Part shown: positions 1-7,235 of the stretch, piece after piece
Numbering within the stretch: the first letter of the stretch is position 1
How the letters are laid out: each line of letters begins with the position of its first letter
Assembly (NCBI GenBank): GCA_017462385.1
Contig: JAFTRE010000024.1
Coordinates: forward strand, 1-48,924
Reading direction: 5' to 3'
DNA: 48,924 nucleotides
Origin: Clostridia bacterium
GTDB lineage: Bacteria > Bacillota > Clostridia > Oscillospirales > CAG-272
Position numbers and translations under genes: made by a program
The notes under the pieces: model-generated
Database searches by the model: none
Told to the model about the DNA's origin: nothing
What the model saw: the letters and a program-made list of their open reading frames with translations, nothing else

Positions 1-1112
1 CAGGTGGACTTATCCTTCTTGTCGAACTTGGTGCAGTCCCAAGGATTGCCCTTCCAGTCGATGGCATTGCCGGGCTGAGGAGGATTCTTATCGAGACCTT
101 CCCACCAAACAGTGTTCTCAGCTGTGTTGTGAACAACATTGGTGAAGATGGTGTCCTTCATTGTGGTGTGGAGAGCGTTGGGGTTGGAGTTGATGTTGGT
201 ACCGGGAGCAACGCCGAAGAAGCCGTTCTCGGGGTTAACTGCCCAAAGTCTTCCGTCCTCACCTATGCGCAGCCAAGCGATGTCATCACCGACGCACCAG
301 ACCTTGTAGCCCTTCTTTGCGTAATATTCGGGCGGAATGAGCATTGCAAGGTTGGTCTTGCCGCAAGCGGAGGGGAATGCGGCGCAAACATATTTGGTTT
401 CGCCGTTCGGAGCCTCGATGCCGAGAATGAGCATATGCTCAGCCATCCAGCCCTCTTTACGTCCGAGGTAGGATGCGATACGCAGAGCGAAGCACTTCTT
501 GCCGAGCAGAACGTTTCCGCCGTAACCGGAGTTGACAGACCAGATGGTGTTGTCCTCGGGGAAGTGGCAGATGTAACGCTTTTCCTCATCGATGTCGGCA
601 CGTGCGTGCAGACCCTTGATGTAATCGGGGGAGTCGCCCAGCGCTTCCAGTACATCGGTGCCTACGCGGGTCATGATAAGCATGTTGAGAACGACATAGA
701 TGGAGTCGGTCAGCTCAATGCCGTATTTTGCAAAAGGAGAACCTACAATGCTCATGGAGTAGGGGATAACGTACATCGTTCTGCCCTTCATGGAGCCACG
801 ATAGATCTTGGAAAGCTTTTCATAGCACTCCTTGGGATCCATCCAGTTGTTGATATTACCTGCATCCTCTTTTTTTCTGGTGCAGATAAAGGTGCGTCCT
901 TCAACACGGGCAACGTCGTTGACAGCGGTGCGGTGCAGGTAGCATCCGGGGAGCTTTTCCTGGTTGAGCTTGATCATCTCACCGGTAGAGCAAGCCTCGG
1001 CGCGCAGAGCCTCTGCCTGTTCCTCACTGCCGTCGATCCATACAATGTTGTCGGGCTGTGTCATGGCTGCCATCTCTTCGATCCAGCCGGTAACAAATTT
1101 GTTGTTGGTCAT
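1..1112 (-). CDS. pckG: Phosphoenolpyruvate carboxykinase (GTP), N-terminal part
   Basis: This is the first 370 codons of a GTP-type PEP carboxykinase; the gene runs off the left edge, and full-length members are about 600 residues. The enzyme interconverts oxaloacetate and GTP with PEP, CO2 and GDP in the cytosol, and in anaerobes it often runs in the carboxylating direction. The visible part carries the family P-loop FPSACGKTNLAM (roughly residues 245-256) and the upstream blocks MYVIPYSMS and SGYGGN that are typical of the GTP class rather than the ATP class. The ATG at 1112 is preceded by AAGGAG at good spacing. It is transcribed away from lexA. The long plus-strand open frame opposite it is an antisense shadow. 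The family call is firm; the missing C-terminus means completeness cannot be judged. Confidence 0.95.
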   Translation of the reverse strand, partial: MTNNKFVTGWIEEMAAMTQPDNIVWIDGSEEQAEALRAEACSTGEMIKLNQEKLPGCYLHRTAVNDVARVEGRTFICTRKKEDAGNINNWMDPKECYEKLSKIYRGSMKGRTMYVIPYSMSIVGSPFAKYGIELTDSIYVVLNMLIMTRVGTDVLEALGDSPDYIKGLHARADIDEEKRYICHFPEDNTIWSVNSGYGGNVLLGKKCFALRIASYLGRKEGWMAEHMLILGIEAPNGETKYVCAAFPSACGKTNLAMLIPPEYYAKKGYKVWCVGDDIAWLRIGEDGRLWAVNPENGFFGVAPGTNINSNPNALHTTMKDTIFTNVVHNTAENTVWWEGLDKNPPQPGNAIDWKGNPWDCTKFDKKDKST

Positions 1113-1146
1113 TTTATTTCTCCTTCGAGTATTTTTTACCATAGTA

Positions 1147-1175
1147 ATATTACCACAATAATTGAGATTTTTCAA
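1147..1175 (-). promoter_or_regulatory. Likely promoter of pckG
   Basis: On the minus strand TTGAAA (1170-1175) and TAATAT (1147-1152) are 17 bases apart, about 35 bases upstream of the pckG start. The fit to the housekeeping consensus is moderate. The region between here and the lexA promoter holds no other gene. Confidence 0.5.
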
Positions 1176-1261
1176 TATATAAAGCGTAAAGGTTACAATT
1201 TGTTAACAATTTGCATAAAAAGCATAATGCAGATTTGTCTATTATGCCACAAGTAAAGTGT

Positions 1262-1273
1262 GAACAAATGTTT
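1262..1273. promoter_or_regulatory. LexA (SOS) operator
   Basis: The 12-base site GAACAAATGTTT fits the Gram-positive SOS core GAACRNRYGTTY at every defined position; only the outer flanking C on each side of the 14-base consensus is missing. It sits immediately upstream of and overlapping the -35 region of the lexA promoter, which is where an autoregulatory operator is expected. Confidence 0.75.
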
Positions 1274-1300
1274 GCATTTGGGCGAAAAGTATGTTATACT
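1271..1300 (+). promoter_or_regulatory. lexA promoter
   Basis: TATACT at 1295-1300 is preceded by a TG extended -10 (1292-1293) and by a weak -35 (TTTGCA, 1271-1276, 18-base spacer). The -35 overlaps the right half of the SOS box, so LexA bound there would block RNA polymerase. Confidence 0.65.
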
Positions 1301-1333
1301 AATTTATAAGAATTTTTGCGTTGAGGTTGGACA

Positions 1334-1930
1334 ATGAAACTTACACCGCGCGAGCAGAAAACGCTCGATTATATAATTGAGACAATAAACGAAAAAGGCT
1401 ATTCTCCCAGCGTTCGTGATATCAAAAGCGCCGTCGGTTATAAGAGCACATCAACGGTTTACAGTTGTTTGCAAAAGCTCGAAGCATTGGGGTGCATACA
1501 GAAAGAGGGCGGTAAGAGCCGTACTATACGTGTTGACGGCACTGTATCTCCCGGAACTCGTGTGCCCATACTCGGCAGAGTCACGGCGGGACTGCCCGTG
1601 CTTGCCGAGCAAAACTATGACGGGTATGTCGGCTTTGTTGCCGACAGCGTTGGACTAACACAATCCAATCTGTTTGCTTTGCGCGTCAGCGGAGAGAGTA
1701 TGATAGAAGTGGGGATAATGGACGGAGACGTGGTCATAGTCAACCGCCAGGATTATGCGGAAAATGGCGAGATAGTTGTCGCCATGATAGACGAGTCGGC
1801 AACCGTCAAGACCTTTTACCGCGAGGACGGAGGTTACCGGCTTCAGCCGGAAAATTCCACAATGCAGCCAATATATACCGATCACGTTATGATACTGGGC
1901 AAAGTAGTTGCCAGCATGAGACTTTATTGA
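1334..1930 (+). CDS. lexA: LexA repressor, SOS regulator with self-cleavage
   Basis: A 198-residue LexA. The N-terminal winged helix-turn-helix (about residues 1-65, including GYSPSVRDI and the STSTVYSCLQKL recognition helix) binds SOS boxes; the C-terminal S24-type domain carries the cleavage site Ala85-Gly86 (RVTAGLP), the catalytic Ser122 (SGESM) and Lys159 (ATVKTF). Together with activated RecA this would derepress DNA-repair genes after damage. All residues for autoproteolysis are present and the length is normal. The ATG has GAGG upstream. An SOS box overlaps the promoter, pointing to autoregulation. The gene is followed by a short hairpin and then an unrelated ABC transporter pair. Confidence 0.97.
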   Translation: MKLTPREQKTLDYIIETINEKGYSPSVRDIKSAVGYKSTSTVYSCLQKLEALGCIQKEGGKSRTIRVDGTVSPGTRVPILGRVTAGLPVLAEQNYDGYVGFVADSVGLTQSNLFALRVSGESMIEVGIMDGDVVIVNRQDYAENGEIVVAMIDESATVKTFYREDGGYRLQPENSTMQPIYTDHVMILGKVVASMRLY

Positions 1931-1936
1931 TTTTTG

Positions 1937-1967
1937 ACAGCGGCGTTGATCCATAAGATGCCGCTGT
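1937..1967 (+). terminator. Probable lexA terminator
   Basis: An 8-base perfect stem, ACAGCGGC (1937-1944) with GCCGCTGT (1960-1967), has a 15-base loop and is followed by ATTTTAT. It is a modest hairpin, so readthrough into the permease gene is possible. Confidence 0.5.
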
Positions 1968-1988
1968 ATTTTATAAGGAGGGATGAAC

Positions 1989-4367
1989 TTGGACCATCGC
2001 AGTGCTTTCAAGGAAGATGAACGGGCATGGAACGAAAGTCAGCAAAAAAGAAATACGAACGACGGTAAATTGCGTTCGAGACTTGTATGGCGCCGCCTTA
2101 AAACCGCGACCAAAACGGTTTTTCTCAATTTTAAGGAATACGCCAGCTTTTTTGCCGCGCTGTTTATCATACAGTCGCTGATATGGCTTTTGTGCTTTAC
2201 CACGACAACAAATATCGCCCGCGAGCGTGAGATGATAGAGCAAACATATGACTATCATTTCATCATAGACAATCTTACGGTATCCGATGTTGCGTGGCTG
2301 GAGAATACGTTGACGCTGAAGGATTTTCAGACCGCACGCAGTTATGAGTGGTATAAATTTGTTCCGCCCGACGATACCAAGGATTTTTACAGTTTGCAGG
2401 TGCGGCTGGCAAAGGGAAGTGAGCAGAGCACTTTTATCGAGTATTATCTGACGCGCAATGGCATAGATGCCTCATATCTTGAAATAACCTCAACTCCGCT
2501 TCAAACATACGAAGAAGAGTACATAGGCAACAACATCAACGATGCTGTGCTGACAGGCATAATTCTCACAGTGCTGTCTATAGCGGTTCTTATGGCGCTT
2601 TTCAGCATACGGCTCAATCATTATAAATTCATGTACGGAATTTATATGACCTGCGGGGCGGGCTTCCGTCGACTGTTCAGTTCCTCAATATGGGAGATGA
2701 TGGTTATCGCCTGCACAACGATCCTGCTGTCGGGAGTTACAAGCTTTGCCGTATGTGCGGTCATGTATTCAACCGTGAATGTCAGCATCACTTGGTGGAT
2801 GATACCCGCGGTGCTTTTGCTGAATTTTATTATTGTGTATCTTGCGGTGCGGGTGCCCACGCGTGCGCTTTCCCGCAAAACGCCGGTGTCGCTTATAGTG
2901 GCGCAGGATAACTCAAACCTTGTCTCCTCTCCGCGCCGCTCGTTTAAGATATTTAACAAAAGCTTTCCGTATCATTACGAGCTGTTTACTTCATGGCGTT
3001 TTCGCAAATACTTTGCTAAGACTCTTATAACATCGATACTGTTTGCGGCTATATTTTTATGCACCGTATATATAGGACATATGAAAAAAACAGACGAGGC
3101 GGTAATGGGTCCGGAATTTATTGCCTATGTGGATGTGGGCGATGTTGACCTGACGGGTACGGATGAAAAGTATTTTACCATTCTTGATGTGATCGATGTG
3201 ATGGATGAAGCACAGCGCGAGGCGTTGGAGAGCCTTGACGGTGTCAACTATACTAAATGGACAAATGAGACCTCGGCAAGCTCTGTCAATTCTCATATTT
3301 TGATAGGCTCAGATATTACCGGCGGACAGGAGTATTCCGTAGGTGCTTCGGGCATCGAGAACGGCTATAACCGAGCCTCCAATATGTATAATTATACTGC
3401 TCTCGATAAGCATTACATAGATACATTGTGTGGGCTGTACGATGTTGAGGGTGACCCTTACGCCGTGCTTGAGGACAGTAATAAGATAGTTGTCAGCGAT
3501 ACGTTGTATAATGAGGCGGCGTTTGCATTTAAACCGGGGGATAGAGTGCTTGCCGCAAGGCTTATACATGGAGCATTGGATCAGAGTGATTACCTATATT
3601 TTTCGGGTAATGAGATACTAAAGAAGCAGCTTGAAAAATGCGATTATGAATATAAAGAATATGAGATAGCCGCAGTGATACACGGCGCTCAGGCATCCGA
3701 CAGCTTTATCGTCGGTATGAGCTATATTGAGTATTTTGATTTCACGGACGTGACTCATGTGCGCGGTGACATTAAAATATTTATCGAGCAGGGCCTTGAC
3801 AGTTCACTTTCCGAGTCGCTTTTGAACAGTATAAGAAAAGGCCTTGACAGCTATGTCGGCGTTTACGGTATGGATGTTCGCATTCAGCGCAATTTCAGAA
3901 TGCTCAATGACGAGCTTGTCTCGGCGCGGCACACATACGGCAGAATGCTGATAATCGCGGTGCTCTTGCTGTTGCTCTCGCCGGTCGTATGGTTCTTCTC
4001 CCAATTGCTGTTTTACTTCAAGCGCGAAAAGGAGATCAACATTTTGCGCATGTTCGGCGCAAGAGAGACACAACTTCGAAAGCTTTACAGCTTTGCGGGA
4101 CTTATCATGGCGGCGCTGGCGAGCGTTGTTACGGTGATACTCGGATATTTGTCAAGCTACGGTATATACAAGCTGTTCAATAATATATTGCTTGAATACG
4201 GTTTTGTGAGCGGTACGAAATATGAGTTCTTTATATCCGTGCCTGCGCTTGTTATCAGTATAGCGGTATCGGTGCTGTGTGGCTTCCTGTCTTCGTATAT
4301 ACCGTATAGCGTCGGAAAGACACGGCGCGAGAGAGAAGCGGCACGTCAGCTGTCAAAAGAAAATTAG
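1989..4367 (+). CDS. FtsX-family ABC transporter permease
   Basis: A polytopic membrane protein of about 792 residues. I see roughly eight hydrophobic segments arranged as two FtsX-type halves: one near residues 45-70, three around 185-310, one near 340, and three in the last 150 residues. Large polar, probably extracellular, stretches follow the first and fifth segments. The basic loop KREKEINILRMFGA, near the last helix group, matches the coupling region of FtsX/MacB/BceB permeases. The preferred start is TTG at 1989, because AAGGAGGG (1975-1982) sits 6 bases before it; the ATG at 1983 would abut that site. The ATPase gene follows 13 bases downstream, so the two form one exporter. The substrate is unknown: peptide antibiotic resistance, lipoprotein transport and envelope control are all possible. 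Confidence 0.85.
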   Translation: MDHRSAFKEDERAWNESQQKRNTNDGKLRSRLVWRRLKTATKTVFLNFKEYASFFAALFIIQSLIWLLCFTTTTNIAREREMIEQTYDYHFIIDNLTVSDVAWLENTLTLKDFQTARSYEWYKFVPPDDTKDFYSLQVRLAKGSEQSTFIEYYLTRNGIDASYLEITSTPLQTYEEEYIGNNINDAVLTGIILTVLSIAVLMALFSIRLNHYKFMYGIYMTCGAGFRRLFSSSIWEMMVIACTTILLSGVTSFAVCAVMYSTVNVSITWWMIPAVLLLNFIIVYLAVRVPTRALSRKTPVSLIVAQDNSNLVSSPRRSFKIFNKSFPYHYELFTSWRFRKYFAKTLITSILFAAIFLCTVYIGHMKKTDEAVMGPEFIAYVDVGDVDLTGTDEKYFTILDVIDVMDEAQREALESLDGVNYTKWTNETSASSVNSHILIGSDITGGQEYSVGASGIENGYNRASNMYNYTALDKHYIDTLCGLYDVEGDPYAVLEDSNKIVVSDTLYNEAAFAFKPGDRVLAARLIHGALDQSDYLYFSGNEILKKQLEKCDYEYKEYEIAAVIHGAQASDSFIVGMSYIEYFDFTDVTHVRGDIKIFIEQGLDSSLSESLLNSIRKGLDSYVGVYGMDVRIQRNFRMLNDELVSARHTYGRMLIIAVLLLLLSPVVWFFSQLLFYFKREKEINILRMFGARETQLRKLYSFAGLIMAALASVVTVILGYLSSYGIYKLFNNILLEYGFVSGTKYEFFISVPALVISIAVSVLCGFLSSYIPYSVGKTRREREAARQLSKEN

Positions 4368-4380
4368 GAGGGTACGATAC

Positions 4381-5085
4381 ATGAAAGATGATAGAAGAGT
4401 CATTCTCGAGACCGAGGATGTTATAAGGCAGTACCATCAGTACGACGCAGTGGTTACGGCAGTACAGCGCGCGAGCATACGCGTGTTCGAAGGAGAGTTT
4501 GTGGCGATAATAGGCTCGTCCGGCTCGGGAAAGAGTACCTTTCTGCATTTATGTGCAGGGCTTGACCGCCCCAATTCGGGCACGATAAAGATACGTAACA
4601 ATGAGATAACGAAAATGTCGCCCGATGACCTGGGTGAGTTCCGCGGTAAAAACATCGGAATGGTATTCCAGAATCATAATCTTATCCCGCAGTTTACGGC
4701 TCTTGAGAACATACTTATCCCGACACTGATGTGCAACCGCCCCGAGTTTTCATATGAGGAAAATCTTAAAAAGTTGATAACTACGCTTGATATTGCCGAT
4801 AGACTTCACCATTTGCCAAGTGAGCTGTCGGGCGGTCAGCAGCAGAGAGTGGCGATAGCACGTGCACTGATAAATCTGCCGCAGATAGTGTTTGCCGACG
4901 AGCCGACCGGAAATCTCGACCGCGCCAATGCCGACGAGGTGCTTCGGTTGTTGCTTGAGACAAAAGAGGTTCTGGGGCAGACGCTGATCATGGTAACGCA
5001 CGATATGGATATCGCGCGGCAAGCTGACAGAGTTTTCAAAATGGACAACGGATTTATAACCCCCTGGCACATATCTAAAGAATGA
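4381..5085 (+). CDS. ABC transporter ATP-binding protein (MacB/LolD/BceA type)
   Basis: A 234-residue nucleotide-binding subunit with Walker A GSSGSGKST (residues 45-53), the Q-loop in MVFQNHNLIPQFTALEN, the signature LSGGQQQRVAIARAL, Walker B IVFADEP and the switch histidine in MVTHD. ATPases of this class pair with FtsX-type permeases, and the permease gene lies directly upstream. The start is the ATG at 4381, which has AGGAGGG nine bases upstream overlapping the permease stop; the open frame extends further upstream but only inside the permease gene. No sensor kinase or response regulator of the Bce type is adjacent, so regulation is not apparent. A strong bidirectional terminator follows. 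Confidence 0.93.
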   Translation: MKDDRRVILETEDVIRQYHQYDAVVTAVQRASIRVFEGEFVAIIGSSGSGKSTFLHLCAGLDRPNSGTIKIRNNEITKMSPDDLGEFRGKNIGMVFQNHNLIPQFTALENILIPTLMCNRPEFSYEENLKKLITTLDIADRLHHLPSELSGGQQQRVAIARALINLPQIVFADEPTGNLDRANADEVLRLLLETKEVLGQTLIMVTHDMDIARQADRVFKMDNGFITPWHISKE

Positions 5086-5087
5086 TA

Positions 5088-5135
5088 ATAAGGGGCTGTC
5101 TCAAATGCATTTATGCATTTGAGACAGCCCCTTAT
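5088..5135. terminator. Bidirectional terminator, 23-bp perfect inverted repeat
   Basis: Arms 5088-5110 and 5113-5135 are perfectly complementary with a 2-base loop. It lies between the convergent ABC ATPase gene and the flippase gene, so it can end both transcripts. Its inner core AAGGGGCTGT recurs in the hairpin at 7128-7165. Confidence 0.85.
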
Positions 5136-5141
5136 GTAGTG

Positions 5142-6680
5142 TTATGATGAGCGCACGAATCGCCGCAGCTTTTTGAAGTCGTCTCGCTCCAGTGCGTAAA
5201 GTCCGCGCAAAAGCAAAAGATAAATGAGCGCACAGCATACTATCGCCCATGTGAGAGACGTGGCGGTGGTGTAGCCCGAGGTGAGCGAGAATATGAGGCG
5301 CACGATGCTGACCGAACCTGTGACGGCAACGAGCGGTTTGAATACCCATCCAAGCATATTCGGCTTGATACGGCTTATGTACAGCAGTCTTGAAACGCTG
5401 AGCGCGGCATTGAGCAGCTCGCATATATAGATGATGGCGATATAGCTGTATATACCGTAGCGCGGCAACAAAAACCAAACGAGTACGACAGAGAGTAAGG
5501 CATCGGCTATGTTGACCATCATGGAATAAAATTGCTGTCCCATCCCCTTGAGCATAACATCCGTCATGCTGTCGAGGTACATTACGGGGATAAGCGGTGC
5601 GAGCAGTGCAATAAAACGTCCCGCGTCGGGAGTGTCGGGATAAAGCGCGGAGCCCAGTTCGTTTGAAAAAAACAGCATTATGCCGCTGACGCCGATCGAA
5701 AACAGTAATGTCAAGCGCAGGGTGCGGCGCTGTATGCTCTTGACATGCGTATTATTTTGAGCCGCACGGCTTTCGGCTATTTCGGGAACAAGAAGACCGG
5801 AAAATGAAGTTATAAACACAGCAGGGAAAAGTATAACCGGAAGTGCCATGCTTTGGAGTGCACCGTAAAGACTGAGAGAGGTGACAGTGTCAGCACCGAA
5901 TTTTTTAAGTCCGAGCGGTATGAGTGCGTGTTCGACCGTGAGCAGACCCGAGCGCACATATGAGCTGAACGCAACAGGCAGTGAGATTCCGCAGAGAGTG
6001 CGTGCAACAGGCTCGTGAGACGACGTTGTTGCCGCTTGTGTTTTTCGCGACTGAAGCATATACATCAGCGACATTATGATAAGTGACCCCAGCTCCGCCG
6101 CAGTACTGCCGAGTGCCAGTGCGATACAGGCATATTCTATTCCCTCGGGAAGAATGCTTGTTAGCAGCATGACTGTGACCGAGATGCGCACACCTTGTTC
6201 TATGAACACCGTTAGTGCGTTTTTTATGACTTGGCGGCGTGCGGTGAAGTAGCCGTTCAGTGCCGAGGTTATGGCGATGGGAGGGAGGGAGAGCGCAAGT
6301 ATACGAAGCGGTACTGTGCAGCGCGCGTCGTCAAGCCAGCGATAGGCTATTGTTTCCGAAAGTGCAAACAGCAGCGATGCGGCGGCAATTCCAAAGATCA
6401 GAGCGTACCCGATACAGGTGCGCATTATCTTTCCGTTTTTGTAAGCTTGCCCCTTGCCCTGAGCCTCCGAGATAAGGCGGGTGACCGCCAGATTGATGCC
6501 CGAGGTGGCGAGCGTTATACCAAAGTTGTAAACGCCTCCGATCAACGAATGTACTCCCATGGCTTCAGCACCTATGCGGTTGGAAATATAAACATTAAAA
6601 TACATTCCCACCGTTCTCATGATGAGAGATACGGCTATGAGAATAAAAGCGTTATATATAAACACGCTGTTTTTTTTCAT
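5142..6680 (-). CDS. SpoVB-like polysaccharide/lipid flippase
   Basis: A 512-residue, strongly hydrophobic protein of the MATE/MVF (MOP) superfamily, about a dozen or more membrane segments. The opening region (LIMRTVGMYFNVYISNRIGAEAMG) has the layout of stage V sporulation protein B, which acts in spore cortex peptidoglycan assembly, probably as a lipid-linked precursor transporter. I choose the ATG at 6680, preceded by AAAGG, rather than the far-upstream ATG at 6839 that would add a charged, non-membrane leader. A second SpoVB-type gene lies at 45458-47116, so these are paralogues; which one is the functional SpoVB cannot be told from sequence alone. It is transcribed alone and ends at a shared terminator. 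Confidence 0.85.
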   Translation of the reverse strand: MKKNSVFIYNAFILIAVSLIMRTVGMYFNVYISNRIGAEAMGVHSLIGGVYNFGITLATSGINLAVTRLISEAQGKGQAYKNGKIMRTCIGYALIFGIAAASLLFALSETIAYRWLDDARCTVPLRILALSLPPIAITSALNGYFTARRQVIKNALTVFIEQGVRISVTVMLLTSILPEGIEYACIALALGSTAAELGSLIIMSLMYMLQSRKTQAATTSSHEPVARTLCGISLPVAFSSYVRSGLLTVEHALIPLGLKKFGADTVTSLSLYGALQSMALPVILFPAVFITSFSGLLVPEIAESRAAQNNTHVKSIQRRTLRLTLLFSIGVSGIMLFFSNELGSALYPDTPDAGRFIALLAPLIPVMYLDSMTDVMLKGMGQQFYSMMVNIADALLSVVLVWFLLPRYGIYSYIAIIYICELLNAALSVSRLLYISRIKPNMLGWVFKPLVAVTGSVSIVRLIFSLTSGYTTATSLTWAIVCCALIYLLLLRGLYALERDDFKKLRRFVRSS

Positions 6681-6872
6681 GATCTTTACCTTTCGCTTGA
6701 ATATACTAAATGATATTCGTTTTTGTACGGTTTTAGAATTGAGGATGTATTTGACCAACGATTTTGAACGTAAAATATTATGTATTTCGTGCCGGTGCGA
6801 CAAATTAATTGCATCTGCGACACGGGGTGTTGAAATCATACCTCACGGGCTTATCAAAATACGCAAAATATA

Positions 6873-6901
6873 TTGACAATACCGACGTTGCGGATTATTA
6901 T
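6873..6901 (+). promoter_or_regulatory. Rubredoxin promoter
   Basis: TTGACA (6873-6878) and TATTAT (6896-6901) are separated by 17 bases, about 30 bases before the rubredoxin start. The 6681-6872 stretch between the divergent genes holds no recognisable gene. Confidence 0.75.
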
Positions 6902-6932
6902 TTATTAGCAATAAAAATTTTGGGAGGTTGTT

Positions 6933-7121
6933 ATGAAGTACATTTGCGTGCTTTGCGGCTATGAATATGACCCGGCAAACGGAGATCCCGAGGGCGGTGT
7001 TGCCGAGGGGACGGAGTTTGAGGATATACCCGAGGGATGGGTATGTCCTCTGTGTGGAGCGTCCAAGGATGATTTTGAAGAGCAATCCGGGGACGACGAG
7101 CCCGAGCAGGATGAAGAGTGA
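6933..7121 (+). CDS. Rubredoxin
   Basis: A 62-residue rubredoxin, a small cytosolic electron carrier with one iron held by four cysteines. The two knuckles are CVLCGY (Cys5, Cys8) and CPLCGA (Cys38, Cys41), with the family spacing and the conserved [11 protein letters not shown] and [11 protein letters not shown] blocks. The last dozen residues form a very acidic tail ([12 protein letters not shown]) beyond the usual 52-54 residue core. GGGAGG precedes the ATG. It stands as a single gene with its own promoter and terminator; in anaerobes such proteins commonly feed oxygen- or peroxide-reducing enzymes, but no partner gene is adjacent here. Confidence 0.96.
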   Translation: MKYICVLCGYEYDPANGDPEGGVAEGTEFEDIPEGWVCPLCGASKDDFEEQSGDDEPEQDEE

Positions 7122-7127
7122 ATACAT

Positions 7128-7165
7128 CAAAGGGGCTGTTATTGGTTTCCGGTACAGCCCCTTTG
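7128..7165 (+). terminator. Rubredoxin terminator
   Basis: Perfect 12-base stem (7128-7139 with 7154-7165) and a 14-base loop, six bases after the rubredoxin stop. There is no long T run afterwards, but the right arm ends CCCCTTTG. The polA promoter starts three bases later. Confidence 0.65.
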
Positions 7166-7168
7166 AGG

Positions 7169-7197
7169 TTGACAAATTCGGCATATAAATGTATAAT
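7169..7197 (+). promoter_or_regulatory. polA promoter (exact consensus)
   Basis: TTGACA (7169-7174), 17-base spacer, TATAAT (7192-7197): an exact match to the housekeeping sigma consensus at both hexamers, 38 bases before the polA start. Confidence 0.85.
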
Positions 7198-7235
7198 ATA
7201 CATGATAATTAAAAGGTACGTGAAGGGAGCTATCC

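Noticed and set aside
129-1256. Long plus-strand open frame opposite pckG
   Set aside because: It lies antisense to a clearly recognised PEP carboxykinase, has no ribosome site and its product matches no family I know.
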